Positions 16,454 to 25,470 of a DNA stretch of 64,000 nucleotides are shown piece after piece. The notes beneath the pieces were generated by a model that saw nothing but the letters and a program-made list of their open reading frames with translations, was not told where the DNA came from and did no database searches. The position numbers were made by a program, and so were the translations under genes. This stretch comes from Rhodoferax ferrireducens. Its GTDB lineage: Bacteria > Pseudomonadota > Gammaproteobacteria > Burkholderiales > Burkholderiaceae_C. The stretch lies in the NCBI GenBank assembly GCA_002083775.1, contig MTEI01000001.1, positions 434,001 to 498,000 on the forward strand. The letters run 5' to 3'. The first letter of the stretch is position 1, and every line of letters starts with the position of its first letter.

Positions 16454-17061
16454 TGCCCGCGTCTGCCGCCAGCCGTCGGTCATCCATGCAACCCGCGCAA
16501 CCACGCCTTCAGCCCAACACTGTGCACCTGGTGCGCCACGCCCAGCCGCTGATTGCAGCAGGGGTGTGTTACGGCGCGCTGGATGTGCCCGCCGATGCCA
16601 TGGCCACGCAACAAGCCGCCCAGGCGCTGGCGCCAACCTTGCCGCACGGTGCCTTGATGCTGACCTCGCCGCTACAAAGATGTGAGCTTCTAGCCCAATT
16701 GATACAAGGGCTACGGCCAGATTTGACATATAAAACCGATGCACGCCTGGCGGAGATGAATTTCGGCAGCTTTGAAGGTCAGCGGTGGGACAGCCTGGCC
16801 CCAGCCGATTTTGAGTCCTGGACGGCAGATTTTTGGCAGCACCGCTTTGGTGGCGCCGAGAGCGTGGCTGAGTTCATGGCACGCGTTGCAGGTGTCTGGG
16901 ATGAAGCCATGGCCAGCGGTCAACAGCAGGTCTGGGTTACCCATGCCGGGGTGATGCGTGCTGCCACTTTGCTGGCAAAAGGCGTGCGCCGTGTTGATCA
17001 GGCGGCAGACTGGCCGCAAGCCGCGCCAGCGTTTGGCCAGCGGTTGGTGTTGGGGCCGTGA
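16453..17061 (+). CDS. cobC: Alpha-ribazole phosphatase-like histidine phosphatase
   Basis: A 202-residue member of the histidine phosphatase superfamily. The catalytic VHLVRHAQP motif (about residues 24-32), EMNFGSFEGQRWD and VWVTHAGVMRA are seen. In this operon it most likely removes phosphate from alpha-ribazole phosphate or cobalamin phosphate. Its ATG overlaps the cobS stop; GTG 16450 is possible. Residues about 76-92 (CELLAQLIQGLRPD) come from an in-frame copy of the dispersed palindrome. It is the last gene of the cobalamin operon; the next gene is convergent and only four bases away. Confidence 0.88.
   Translation: MPASAASRRSSMQPAQPRLQPNTVHLVRHAQPLIAAGVCYGALDVPADAMATQQAAQALAPTLPHGALMLTSPLQRCELLAQLIQGLRPDLTYKTDARLAEMNFGSFEGQRWDSLAPADFESWTADFWQHRFGGAESVAEFMARVAGVWDEAMASGQQQVWVTHAGVMRAATLLAKGVRRVDQAADWPQAAPAFGQRLVLGP
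16683..16735 (+). repeat. Family-1 palindromic repeat inside cobC (sense)
   Basis: GAGCTTCTAGCCCAATTGAT, ACAAGGGCTACGGCCAG and ATTTGACATATAAAA follow the consensus, and the copy is translated as LLAQLIQGL. Confidence 0.7.
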
Positions 17062-17065
17062 TGCC

Positions 17066-17905
17066 TCAGGCGTTGAACATCGACGTGTCGGCCAGCGTGG
17101 TCACATCGGGCAACGCCTCGCCAATGTCTTGCGGGTCCAGACGGAGCAGGCTCAGCAGCACCAGAGGCAGGTTCTCCAAGGTCTCAGGGGTGGGGTGGCC
17201 TCCGGCGTCCGCCAGCCGCGCAGCCAGGTGCAGCACAGCCGCCAGTTTGGGGAGCTGAGTTGCCGCCAGCGGCTGGGCGCTGTGGCGCATGCCCTGCACC
17301 AGCGCAGGCGGAAAGTCCCAGTGCTGCGCCAGTTCGGCGGTGACCTCGCCTTCGTCAAAGCCGACCAGGCGGCGCTGCAGCAGCCAGCGCTCGGCGCTTC
17401 CGTGGGTGTTGTTTTCGATGGCTTGGAGATGCTCCGGGCGTGCCTGCACCAGGCTCAGGCCGCCCAGGCGCAGCATCATGCCGCACAGCCAGGCTTCCTG
17501 GTCGTCCACCTCGCACAGGTCAGCCAGCCACTGCGCATAGCCGGCGCACAGCAGGCTGTGGTGCCAGAAACCCAGGCGGTCCATCACCGCTGGAAAGCTG
17601 CAACTGCGCGCCAGGCACAGCGACAGGGCGCGGCTGCGCACCATCGACACGCCCACCACACTCACTGCGCGCTCCAGCGTGTCGACCGAGCCCGACAAGC
17701 CAAACATGGCGCTGTTGGCCATGCGCAGCAGGCTGGCCGTGAGCGTGGGGTCTTTCTTGATGATGCGGCACACCAAAAAAGTGTCGGCGTCTTCGTCGTT
17801 CAGGGTGCGGATCAAGGCCTGCCCGGCTTCGGGCATCACCGGCCATTCCACCGACTGGGTCAGGCTCGCCAGGGTGGCAAAGGGGGCGCGGTCAGGCAAA
17901 GACAT
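17066..17905 (-). CDS. HDOD domain protein
   Basis: A 279-residue HDOD protein, an HD-like helical domain without the full catalytic HD metal site, found in bacterial signalling and cyclic-di-GMP-linked regulation. Typical features are an early PVMPEAGQALIRTL, a KKDPTLTASLLRMANSAMFG stretch and an LGGLSLVQA segment. ATG 17905 is preferred; an upstream extension looks unrelated. It is a close relative of the protein at 18564-19364, with nth between them. No output domain is attached. Confidence 0.85.
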   Translation of the reverse strand: MSLPDRAPFATLASLTQSVEWPVMPEAGQALIRTLNDEDADTFLVCRIIKKDPTLTASLLRMANSAMFGLSGSVDTLERAVSVVGVSMVRSRALSLCLARSCSFPAVMDRLGFWHHSLLCAGYAQWLADLCEVDDQEAWLCGMMLRLGGLSLVQARPEHLQAIENNTHGSAERWLLQRRLVGFDEGEVTAELAQHWDFPPALVQGMRHSAQPLAATQLPKLAAVLHLAARLADAGGHPTPETLENLPLVLLSLLRLDPQDIGEALPDVTTLADTSMFNA

Positions 17906-17910
17906 GGTGG

Positions 17911-18549
17911 CTACCTTTGAGTGGTTTTGGGTGTGAAGTCGCAACAGTTGGCCACCGCGCACGTCCAGCACTGCGGCGTGCGCGCCTGGCACACATAGCG
18001 CCCGTGCAGGATCAGCCAGTGGTGGGCATGTTCCATGAATTCCTTCGGGATGCGTTTGAGCAGGCTCAACTCCACCGCCAGCGGGGTTTTGCCGGGTGCC
18101 AGCCCGGTGCGGTTGGCCACGCGAAAGATGTGCGTGTCCACGGCCATGGTCGGCTCACCAAAGGCCACGTTGAGCACCACGTTCGCGGTTTTGCGGCCCA
18201 CGCCGGGCAGGGCTTCCAGCGCCTCGCGGGTGCGCGGCACCTGGCCGCCGTGCAAGTCCACCAGCATCTGGCAGGTTTGCAGCAGGTGTCTGGCTTTGCT
18301 GTGGTACAGGCCGATGGTTTTGATGTAACTCTCCAGCCCGTCCTGGCCCAGATAGAGGATTTTTTGCGGCGTGTTGGCTACTACAAACAGCTGGCGTGTG
18401 GCTTTGTTGACGCTGACATCGGTAGCCTGGGCCGACAGCAGCACGGCCGCCAGCAGCTCAAACACGCTGGCAAACTCCAGCTCGGTCTGCGGCTGCGGGT
18501 TGCTGGCGGCCAGGATGGTGAAAAAACTCTGAATCTGCGCGGGTGTCAT
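17911..18549 (-). CDS. nth: Endonuclease III
   Basis: A 212-residue DNA glycosylase/AP lyase that removes oxidised pyrimidines. The helix-hairpin-helix region EALEALPGVGRKTANVVLNVAFG with its catalytic lysine, the VDTHIFRV aspartate and the iron-sulfur cluster cysteines in CQARTPQCWTCAVANCC (C-x6-C-x2-C-x5-C) are all present. ATG 18549 is chosen; a TTG six codons earlier would overlap the upstream HDOD gene by four bases. The same strand order suggests cotranscription with the two HDOD genes. Confidence 0.95.
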   Translation of the reverse strand: MTPAQIQSFFTILAASNPQPQTELEFASVFELLAAVLLSAQATDVSVNKATRQLFVVANTPQKILYLGQDGLESYIKTIGLYHSKARHLLQTCQMLVDLHGGQVPRTREALEALPGVGRKTANVVLNVAFGEPTMAVDTHIFRVANRTGLAPGKTPLAVELSLLKRIPKEFMEHAHHWLILHGRYVCQARTPQCWTCAVANCCDFTPKTTQR

Positions 18550-18563
18550 GCGGCTCAATGCGA

Positions 18564-19364
18564 TCAATGCAGTTGGACAAAGCTGTCAGCAGCGGGGAAG
18601 GTGGCTTTCATCCAGCGCACGTCCAGCGCCAACGCGTTGATCACGTCATGCGGCAAGGCATCCACCGCCAGCGCGTCGGCGCCTGGCATGTCGGCCAGCA
18701 GCCCGGCCAGGTTCACCACCGCGCCCAGGCGCGAAAAAGCCTGCTCCACGAGCGGGTCATAGGCGCGCTCCAGCGCTTGGGTGATCTGCATCGGAAAATT
18801 CCAGCGGCGTGCCAGTTCAGCGGTGATCTGGCCTTCAGAGAAGCCGATCAGGCGCTTTTCGCGCTCCCAGCGGGCACCGGGCGGGTGCGGCAGGCGTTCA
18901 ATCTCGGTCAGCGCCTGCGGATTCGCCTGGCCAATGAGCAGCTCACCCAGGCGCAGCATCATGCCGGTGAGCCAGGCCTGCTGGGTGTCCATCTCCAGCG
19001 CGCTGGCCAACCACCGGGCGTAACCGGCGCAGGCCATGCTGTTTTGCCAGAATTCCTGTAATTTCAAGCCCGGCAGCGGCGCAAACGCGTCGCTCAGGCA
19101 GGCGCTCAGGGCCAGCGCGCGCACCTGGCCCAGGCCAACCATCTGGATCGCGTCGTCAATGGCATTGACACCGCGCGGCAGGCCAAACTGGGCGCTGTTG
19201 GCCAAGCGCAGCAGCCGCGCGCTCAGGGCCGGGTCGCGGCTGATGATCTGGCTGACGTCGAACACGTCGGGGCTGTCGCTGTTGAGGGTCTGAATCAGTT
19301 CATGCGCCACTTCGGACATGGAAGGCAGTTTGATGGTGGCAAAAAAATCATCAAGACTGTGCAT
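18564..19364 (-). CDS. HDOD domain protein (paralogue)
   Basis: A 266-residue HDOD protein with the same layout as the one at 17066-17905: SMSEVAHELIQTL, ISRDPALSARLLRLANSAQFG, LSACLSDAF and a LTGMMLRLGELLIGQ segment. The two share clear residue identity across their length, implying a local duplication with nth caught between the copies or a duplication around it. Function is not defined by sequence. Confidence 0.85.
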   Translation of the reverse strand: MHSLDDFFATIKLPSMSEVAHELIQTLNSDSPDVFDVSQIISRDPALSARLLRLANSAQFGLPRGVNAIDDAIQMVGLGQVRALALSACLSDAFAPLPGLKLQEFWQNSMACAGYARWLASALEMDTQQAWLTGMMLRLGELLIGQANPQALTEIERLPHPPGARWEREKRLIGFSEGQITAELARRWNFPMQITQALERAYDPLVEQAFSRLGAVVNLAGLLADMPGADALAVDALPHDVINALALDVRWMKATFPAADSFVQLH

Positions 19365-19497
19365 GGAGTTTCCTGTGAAAGAGCGGCTGGCGAATCAGTC
19401 ACAATTTACCCCATTTGGCGGCTGCCACGCCCTGCAGACTTGGGGAATGTGGTTTGGATGCTGCTTTTTGACACATCTTTCCTGAAAGCCTTTCCCC

Positions 19498-20688
19498 ATG
19501 CACTTTGCCGACCGCCTGCAAAACGTTGAAACCTCTGCCATCCGTGAACTGTTCAAGCTGCTGGGCAAGCCCGGCATCATCAGTTTTGCGGGCGGGTTCC
19601 CTGACCCGGCGCTGTTTGACGCCGAGGGCATCGCCCAGGCCAGCGCCACTGTGTTGGCCAATCACCCCGGCCCGGTGCTGCAGTACGGTGCCACCGAAGG
19701 CTATGGCGCGCTACGCGAAGCCATCAGCACTTTCATGGCGGGCAAGGGCAGCACCGTGGCACCAGATGGCCTGATCGTCACCACCGGCAGCCAGCAGGCG
19801 CTGGACCTGATTGGCAAATGTCTGATCTCGCCCGGTGACAAGATCATTGTGGAAGCGCCCACCTTTCTGGCCACCATCCAGTGCTTCCGGCTCTACGGCG
19901 CGCACATCATCGGTGCGCCGATTGATGCCGATGGCGTGGATGTGGATAAACTGGAAGCGCTGATTGACGAACACAAGCCGAAACTGGTGTACCTGATTCC
20001 CACTTTCAGCAACCCCAGCGGTGCCACGCTGAGCCTGGCGCGGCGCAAGCGCGTGCTGGAGATGGCGGTGCGCACCCAAACGCTGGTGGTGGAGGACGAC
20101 CCGTATGGCGAGCTGTATTTTGATGCGCCGCCACCGCCGAGCCTGCTGGCTTTAAGCGACAGCGTGCCCGGCAGCCGCGCCTGGCTGGCGCACTGCGGCT
20201 CGTTCAGCAAGATTTTGAGCCCGGGCCTGCGCGTGGGCTGGATGATCGCCCCGCCCGAGCTGCTGGCCAAAGCGGTGATGTGCAAACAGTTCAGCGACGC
20301 CCATACCAGCAACCTGACCCAAGCCATCTGCGCGCAGTACCTGACCATGAATCGCCTGAACGCCACGCTGGCCGTGGTGCGCCAAACCTACGCCGAGCGT
20401 GCCCGCGTCATGGCCGCGTGTTTGAAACGCGATCTGGGCGAGGCGATTGATTTCAACGCCCCGCAAGGCGGCATGTTCTTCTGGGCGCGGCTCACTGGTG
20501 CCAATGGCAAAACAGCCAATGCAGCTGACTTTGCCAAACGCGCCATCGAGCAGTTGGTGGCCTTTGTGCCCGGCGCGCCGTTTTACGCTCATGACCCGGA
20601 CCTGGCCACCCTGCGCCTGAGTTTTGCCACGGCCGATGTGGCCAAGATCGAAGAAGGTATTACCCGTCTGAAGCTGGCGCTAAGCTAA
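19498..20688 (+). CDS. PLP-dependent aminotransferase, class I/II (2-aminoadipate or aromatic type)
   Basis: A 396-residue fold-type I aminotransferase. The motifs ISFAGGFPDPALFD, LQYGATEGYGALREAI, TTGSQQALDLIGK, LIPTFSNPSGATLS and the PLP lysine in CGSFSKILSPGLRVGW place it with LysN/KAT-like or MocR-type enzymes without a DNA-binding domain. The substrate is not determined by sequence; candidates are 2-aminoadipate, aromatic or branched-chain amino acids. It stands alone, with HDOD genes divergent and the diguanylate cyclase convergent. Confidence 0.85.
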   Translation: MHFADRLQNVETSAIRELFKLLGKPGIISFAGGFPDPALFDAEGIAQASATVLANHPGPVLQYGATEGYGALREAISTFMAGKGSTVAPDGLIVTTGSQQALDLIGKCLISPGDKIIVEAPTFLATIQCFRLYGAHIIGAPIDADGVDVDKLEALIDEHKPKLVYLIPTFSNPSGATLSLARRKRVLEMAVRTQTLVVEDDPYGELYFDAPPPPSLLALSDSVPGSRAWLAHCGSFSKILSPGLRVGWMIAPPELLAKAVMCKQFSDAHTSNLTQAICAQYLTMNRLNATLAVVRQTYAERARVMAACLKRDLGEAIDFNAPQGGMFFWARLTGANGKTANAADFAKRAIEQLVAFVPGAPFYAHDPDLATLRLSFATADVAKIEEGITRLKLALS

Positions 20689-20689
20689 A

Positions 20690-20752
20690 AATATATGAGA
20701 AATTGGCTTCTAGCCCTTTAGGATGTTGGGCTGATAGCTATCAAAGAAGTAG
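20690..20752 (+). repeat. Family-1 palindromic repeat in a convergent gap
   Basis: AATATATGAGAAATTGGCTT, CTAGCCCTTTA and TTGGGCTGATAGCTATCAAA match the family. The element fills the gap between the aminotransferase and the diguanylate cyclase and supplies the last 14 codons and stop of the latter. Confidence 0.8.
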
Positions 20753-22230
20753 TGATCAAGCACCTCACTGTCGGAGTGTTCCGAGAAGCAGATGCGATTG
20801 CGGCCTTCGTTTTTGGCCTGGTACATGGCGGCGTCGGCCCATTTGGTGAGTTCTTCAGCGTGGGCGTGGGCGCTGGCAAACACCACCACACCAATGCTGG
20901 AGGTACAGCGGTGTGCAATGCGCCGTGACGGGTGGGCCTTGCCGGGCACCGCCAGGGCATAGGGTTTGGTCATGGCGGTTTTGATCTTGTGGGCCACCTT
21001 GTCGGCAAACTGGCGGGCTTTCTGCCAGTCGGTGTCCAGCTCGGACAGCAGCACCACAAACTCGTCGCCGCCAAAGCGGGCCACGGTGTCCATCTCGCGC
21101 ACGCAGGCTTTCAGGCGGCTGGCCGCTTCCACCAACAGCAGGTCTCCCACGGCGTGGCCGTGTTGGTCGTTGAGCGGCTTGAAGTTGTCCAGGTCCAGAA
21201 ACATCAGCGCGCCAAAATGGCCGCTGCGCCGGTTGCCGGTGATGGCCTGGCTGAGCCGGTCGTCCAGCAGGCGGCGATTGGGTAGCGTGGTGAGGGTGTC
21301 GTAAAAGGCCAGTTGCCGGATCTCGTTTTCAAGCTGCTTGCGCTGGGTGATGTCGCGGATGGACACATGGATGGCCGGTTCGCCGTCAAATTCGATGGCG
21401 GTGCCTTGCACTTCCACATCAATCAGCGTGCCGTCCAGCTTCACAAACCGCGCTTCGGCGGTGGGCGGCAGCGGCTCGCCCTTTTCAATGCGCATCAAGC
21501 GCGACTGCTGGCTTTCCAGGCACGTTGGGTGGATCAGGTCGGTGGTGCGTTTGCGCAGCAGGTTGTGCAGGTCTGGCGCGCCAAACAATTTAAGTGCAGC
21601 CGGGTTGGCGTACATGATCTGGGTGTGTCGGTGCACCAGAATCGCATCTGGCGTCCACTCGATCAGGGTGCGGTAGCGCTCCTCGCTGGCTTTGAGCGCG
21701 ATCTGGGTGCGTTTGTGGTCGGTGATGTCTTGCACAATGCCCAAGGCACTGTGCGGCTGGCGGTTCAGGTCAAACTCCAGTTCGGCACGCTGGCGCACCC
21801 AATGCACCGTGCCGTTGACGATGATGCGGTGCTCGCCATCAAAAAGCCCGCCCGAGAGTGCGGCCTGCCAGGCTGCCTTGACCCCGGCGCGGTCTTCCTC
21901 ATGCACCAGTGCCAAGTATTGGCGATAGTTCAGGTGTGAGCCCACTGGCAGGCCCAGAATCCGGCAGCCTGCGGGGGTTGGGGTGATCTCATCGGCCGCA
22001 ATGTCGCTGACCCAGCTGCCCATGAAGGCCACACTTTGGGCGCGCTCCAGCAGGCTGGTGTTTTGCTCCAGCAGGTGGGTGTATTCGTTGAGTTCGGTGC
22101 CCAGGGCGTTCAAGGCAGCTGCCTGCTGACGGTTGGCGCGGGTGAAAAAAGCCATCAGCGTGGCCATGGCGTAAGTCAGCCACCCGCTGGCTGGCTCGCG
22201 ACCCTCGGGCTGATGGACTGGCTCGTTCAT
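20710..22230 (-). CDS. PAS-PAS-GGDEF diguanylate cyclase
   Basis: A 506-residue signalling protein that should make cyclic-di-GMP. One PAS domain (about residues 70-165) and a second (about 180-300, with IEWTPDAILVHRHTQIMYANPAA) precede a GGDEF domain. The active site is RFGGDEFVVLL, and the product-inhibition RxxD (REMD) lies five residues before GGDEF, so the enzyme looks active and feedback controlled. There is no EAL domain or clear membrane anchor, although a short hydrophobic patch occurs near residues 20-32. The C-terminal FFDSYQPNILKG is encoded by a dispersed palindrome. Confidence 0.92.
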   Translation of the reverse strand: MNEPVHQPEGREPASGWLTYAMATLMAFFTRANRQQAAALNALGTELNEYTHLLEQNTSLLERAQSVAFMGSWVSDIAADEITPTPAGCRILGLPVGSHLNYRQYLALVHEEDRAGVKAAWQAALSGGLFDGEHRIIVNGTVHWVRQRAELEFDLNRQPHSALGIVQDITDHKRTQIALKASEERYRTLIEWTPDAILVHRHTQIMYANPAALKLFGAPDLHNLLRKRTTDLIHPTCLESQQSRLMRIEKGEPLPPTAEARFVKLDGTLIDVEVQGTAIEFDGEPAIHVSIRDITQRKQLENEIRQLAFYDTLTTLPNRRLLDDRLSQAITGNRRSGHFGALMFLDLDNFKPLNDQHGHAVGDLLLVEAASRLKACVREMDTVARFGGDEFVVLLSELDTDWQKARQFADKVAHKIKTAMTKPYALAVPGKAHPSRRIAHRCTSSIGVVVFASAHAHAEELTKWADAAMYQAKNEGRNRICFSEHSDSEVLDHYFFDSYQPNILKG

Positions 22231-22375
22231 GACGGCACCCGGTGCGCAATAAGAAAAAGGTTCACGTCCCTACTTTATTTATTGAAGCCCTGGCGATGCC
22301 GGGCTGCTGTTTTGAGCGGGGCCAAAATTGACCCGCGTCAGATTCTACGGTGCAAGTGGGTGGGTTGGTGCGGTG

Positions 22376-24163
22376 TCAGAGCGGGTCCACATGCACCTGC
22401 AGCCACCACTCCAGTAGCGCCAGGTGCCACAGCTTGCTGCCATTGATGCGGGTGAAGGCGTTGGGACCTTCTGGCTCGGCCAGCAACTGGTCCACATAGT
22501 CGCGCTGGTACAGGCCGCGTTTTAGGCACGCCTCTGACAGCAAAATGTCGCGCACCTTGTCCAGAAACGCCCCGCGCACGTAGCGCAGCGCGGGCACCGG
22601 AAAGTAGCCTTTGGGCCTATCGATCACCGAATCCGGAATCAGGCCACGGGCGATGGCTTTCAGGGGGAATTTGCCGCCTTCTTTGAGCTTGAGAGCGGGT
22701 GGCATTTTGGCGGCCAGTTCCACCAGATCGTGGTCCAGGAACGGCGTGCGAACCTCCAGGCCCCAGGCCATGGGCATGTTGTCCACGCGCTTCACCGGGT
22801 CGTCCACCAGCAGCGTGGTTACGTCCAGCCGCCAGACTTCGTCCAGAAATTCGTCAGCCTGCGGCTTGGCCAGCTCGGCGGCCACCAGCTCCGAGGTGAC
22901 ATCGTCCACCTGAAATGGTGGGGTGATCATCTGCAGGTATTCGCTGTGGTCGCGGTCAAAGTAGTGCTGGCTGAAGCGCTCAAGTGGCGTGCCTTGCGCT
23001 GCATCCATCTCGGGGTACCAGAAATAGCCGCCAAACACTTCGTCGGCGCCCTGGCCGCTCATCACCACTTTCACGTCTTTGGAGACCCGCTCGCTGAGCA
23101 GGTAAAACGCAATCACGTCGTAGCTGGCCATCGGCTCGGTCATTTGTTCCACCGCCTCGGGCAGCCGGGTGAGCACCTCGCTGTTGGGAATGTGGTACTG
23201 GTGATGCCGGGTTTTGAAGTGCGCTGCCACCTGGTCAGAAAACTCGAACTCGTCGGCCTTTTCGGTCCCGCTGCCCATGTCTTCAAAGCCGATGGAGAAG
23301 GTGCGCAAATCCTTCACATGCTCGGCCAGCAGCCCCACCAGCAGGCTGGAATCCAGCCCGCCGGAGAGCAGCACGCCCACCGGCACGTCAGCCGCCAGCA
23401 GGCGGCGCTGCACACTTTTGCCCAGCGCGTCGCGAGTGGCTTGCAGCCATTGGCCCTCGGTCAAATCATTTTCTGGTCGGGTGGCGTCCAGCGTCCAGTA
23501 CACCTGCTCGATCACGCTGCCGTCTGGGTTGAACATCAGCGTGGTGGCGGGAGCCAGCTTGCGCACACCTTTAAGCAGGGTGCGCGGTGCCGGTACCACC
23601 GTGTGCAGGGTGAAATGGTGGTGCAAGGCCACGGCGTCCAGTGCCGTGTCAACGCCGCCACCGGCCAGCAGGGCGGGCAGGGTGGAGGCAAAACGCAGGC
23701 GGTGGCAGTCCTGGTTGAGGTACAGCGGCTTGATGCCAAAGCGGTCACGCGCCAGAAAAAACTGGCCGCTGCGCTGGTCCCAGATGGCAAAGGCAAACAT
23801 GCCCTTGAAGCGCTTCACACAGTTGTCACCCCAGGCGTGGTAACTTTTCAGGATGACTTCGCTGTCGCCTTCGCTGAAAAAACGGTAGCCCAGGCCTTGC
23901 AGTTCGGTGCGCAATTCGCGGTAGTTGTAGATGGTGCCGTTGAACACCAGGGTGAGTTGCAGCGTGGCGTCCACCATCGGCTGGTGTGCGTGGGCCGACA
24001 AATCGATGATCGACAGGCGGCGGTGGCCCAACGCCACCGGGCCGTCGCTGTAGGTGCCGGCGTGGTCCGGGCCACGGCGTGCCAGCTTGTCAGACATGCG
24101 GCCAATGGCGCCCATGTCGGGGGTTTTGCCGTCAAAGCGCAGTTCGCCGCAAATGCCGCACAT
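22376..24163 (-). CDS. Asparagine-synthase-like glutamine amidotransferase (N-acetylglutaminylglutamine amide type)
   Basis: A 595-residue protein. The N-terminal class II glutaminase begins MCGICGELRFDG with the catalytic Cys2 and has RRGPDHAG and GHRRLSIIDLS; the synthetase half has the SGGLDSS ATP-pyrophosphatase loop (about residue 267) and SGQGADEVFGGY. Length and the MCGICGELRFDG / NYRELR style resemble the amidotransferase of the N-acetylglutaminylglutamine amide osmolyte system rather than ordinary AsnB. Its start is coupled by TGATG to the ATP-grasp gene. The exact amidated product is unknown. Confidence 0.85.
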   Translation of the reverse strand: MCGICGELRFDGKTPDMGAIGRMSDKLARRGPDHAGTYSDGPVALGHRRLSIIDLSAHAHQPMVDATLQLTLVFNGTIYNYRELRTELQGLGYRFFSEGDSEVILKSYHAWGDNCVKRFKGMFAFAIWDQRSGQFFLARDRFGIKPLYLNQDCHRLRFASTLPALLAGGGVDTALDAVALHHHFTLHTVVPAPRTLLKGVRKLAPATTLMFNPDGSVIEQVYWTLDATRPENDLTEGQWLQATRDALGKSVQRRLLAADVPVGVLLSGGLDSSLLVGLLAEHVKDLRTFSIGFEDMGSGTEKADEFEFSDQVAAHFKTRHHQYHIPNSEVLTRLPEAVEQMTEPMASYDVIAFYLLSERVSKDVKVVMSGQGADEVFGGYFWYPEMDAAQGTPLERFSQHYFDRDHSEYLQMITPPFQVDDVTSELVAAELAKPQADEFLDEVWRLDVTTLLVDDPVKRVDNMPMAWGLEVRTPFLDHDLVELAAKMPPALKLKEGGKFPLKAIARGLIPDSVIDRPKGYFPVPALRYVRGAFLDKVRDILLSEACLKRGLYQRDYVDQLLAEPEGPNAFTRINGSKLWHLALLEWWLQVHVDPL

Positions 24164-25470
24164 CAGGTCGTCTCCGGGTCAGGCACCACAATCACCGGGG
24201 CAAAGCCGCCGCCGGGGGTGCGAAAGTTGGTCGTCTGCCCGCTGTAGATGCGGGCAGCAAGAAGCTGCACCTGGCCGCCATAGGTGTAGGCGCGCAAATC
24301 GAACTTGAGGTCGGTAGCCACGCCATCCACGTCCATCATGCGTTCAGACGGCGGCACCAGGGTTTGCGCTACAAAGTCACCGGCCAGAATCTCGCCCCAG
24401 ACGCGCCGGGTGAGCTTGTCGCCCCGGTAGGCGGCTTTGGCACCGTAGCCCGCCACGGGTTTGAAAAACAATTTGCGGCGTTGTGCCCACAACTCATCGG
24501 CCCGCTCGGCGGTCACCAAGCGGGTGCTGGGCACGCTGGCAGCCAGAATTTTGCGGTCGGCGGCGTTGGCACCCCAGGCAGCCAGCAGTGCGTCCTGGCT
24601 GAGCACGATCAGGTTGCGCTTGTCGGCCAGCAGGGCGTGGGCGCGCGGGTGCGGGGTGAGCACCACCGCGCCAGCGTTGTAGGCCAGGCGCAGCGCCTGA
24701 TGGGCGGGCTCTTGCAGGTAAAAGTCGGTCAGGCGGTTGTAAACCATGTTCACGCTCTGGCCCTGGTACAGCAGCTGGCCGCCGTGCCAGACCAGTTCGC
24801 TCGGGTCGGCCACATGCGCCTGTAGCCCGTGCTGCGCAAACAGCTGGCGAAACAGCTCGAATTCGGCGCTGAGGTACTGGTTTTGCGGGTCGCTGTCAAC
24901 AATCAACACGTTCTGCCAGGGCAGGTTGCCGCGCTGCAGCCGCCACTCATTAGCGAACATGTCAAAAATGCTCTGCGCCAAGTTGCTTTGGCGGGCGCTG
25001 GCACCAAATGCCGGATCCAGCTCTTCGCAACAGGCTTGCTGCGCTCGCGCCAGCGCCACATTGAGCAGCAGGCCCCCTGCGTTGGTGTTGATCTCGATGA
25101 GGTGCGGCCCCTGCTGGCTGATGTGAAAGTCGTACCCCATGCACACCCCCAGCGGGCCCCAGGGGTGCTGCGCCACCGGTGCGGCACGCATCAGCGCCTG
25201 CGCCTGGTAGCCGGGCAAAGCCGCTACACACTCTATAGCAGCTACCGCAGCACCTATCTGGGCTTGCATCGGTTTTGATATAAAAACCACGCCATTGGAG
25301 AACAGGTGCGGCCGGGTGGTGAGCACGGTGTCAGTCAGGCCCTGCAGGCTGGGGTCGCTCTCCAACTGCTGGCGCAGTCGGGCGGTGTCGAGCGTGCGGC
25401 AAAAGCAGTCGCGGTTCAGCGCCTCGGCAGAGATGGGGCTCAGGGCGGGTTCAGGGGGGTGGGTGGTCAT
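24163..25470 (-). CDS. ATP-grasp-like peptide/amide ligase, uncharacterised
   Basis: A 435-residue protein with features of a glutathione-synthetase/ATP-grasp fold, possibly circularly permuted: HLIEINTNAGG (about residues 125-135), KLFFKPVAGYGAKAAYRG (about 337-354) and DLKFDLRAYTYGGQVQL near the C-terminus are plausible nucleotide and metal binding strands. It is not the GNAT/ATP-grasp fusion normally paired with the NAGGN amidotransferase. The one-base overlap with the amidotransferase implies that they act together on one small peptide or amide product. Confidence 0.6.
   Translation of the reverse strand: MTTHPPEPALSPISAEALNRDCFCRTLDTARLRQQLESDPSLQGLTDTVLTTRPHLFSNGVVFISKPMQAQIGAAVAAIECVAALPGYQAQALMRAAPVAQHPWGPLGVCMGYDFHISQQGPHLIEINTNAGGLLLNVALARAQQACCEELDPAFGASARQSNLAQSIFDMFANEWRLQRGNLPWQNVLIVDSDPQNQYLSAEFELFRQLFAQHGLQAHVADPSELVWHGGQLLYQGQSVNMVYNRLTDFYLQEPAHQALRLAYNAGAVVLTPHPRAHALLADKRNLIVLSQDALLAAWGANAADRKILAASVPSTRLVTAERADELWAQRRKLFFKPVAGYGAKAAYRGDKLTRRVWGEILAGDFVAQTLVPPSERMMDVDGVATDLKFDLRAYTYGGQVQLLAARIYSGQTTNFRTPGGGFAPVIVVPDPETT

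Noticed and set aside
22730..24247. A long open frame on the plus strand opposite the amidotransferase gene
   Set aside because: It lies wholly antisense to a well-supported enzyme gene, has no ribosome binding site and shows the His/Gln/Val-rich composition typical of shadow frames in GC-rich DNA.
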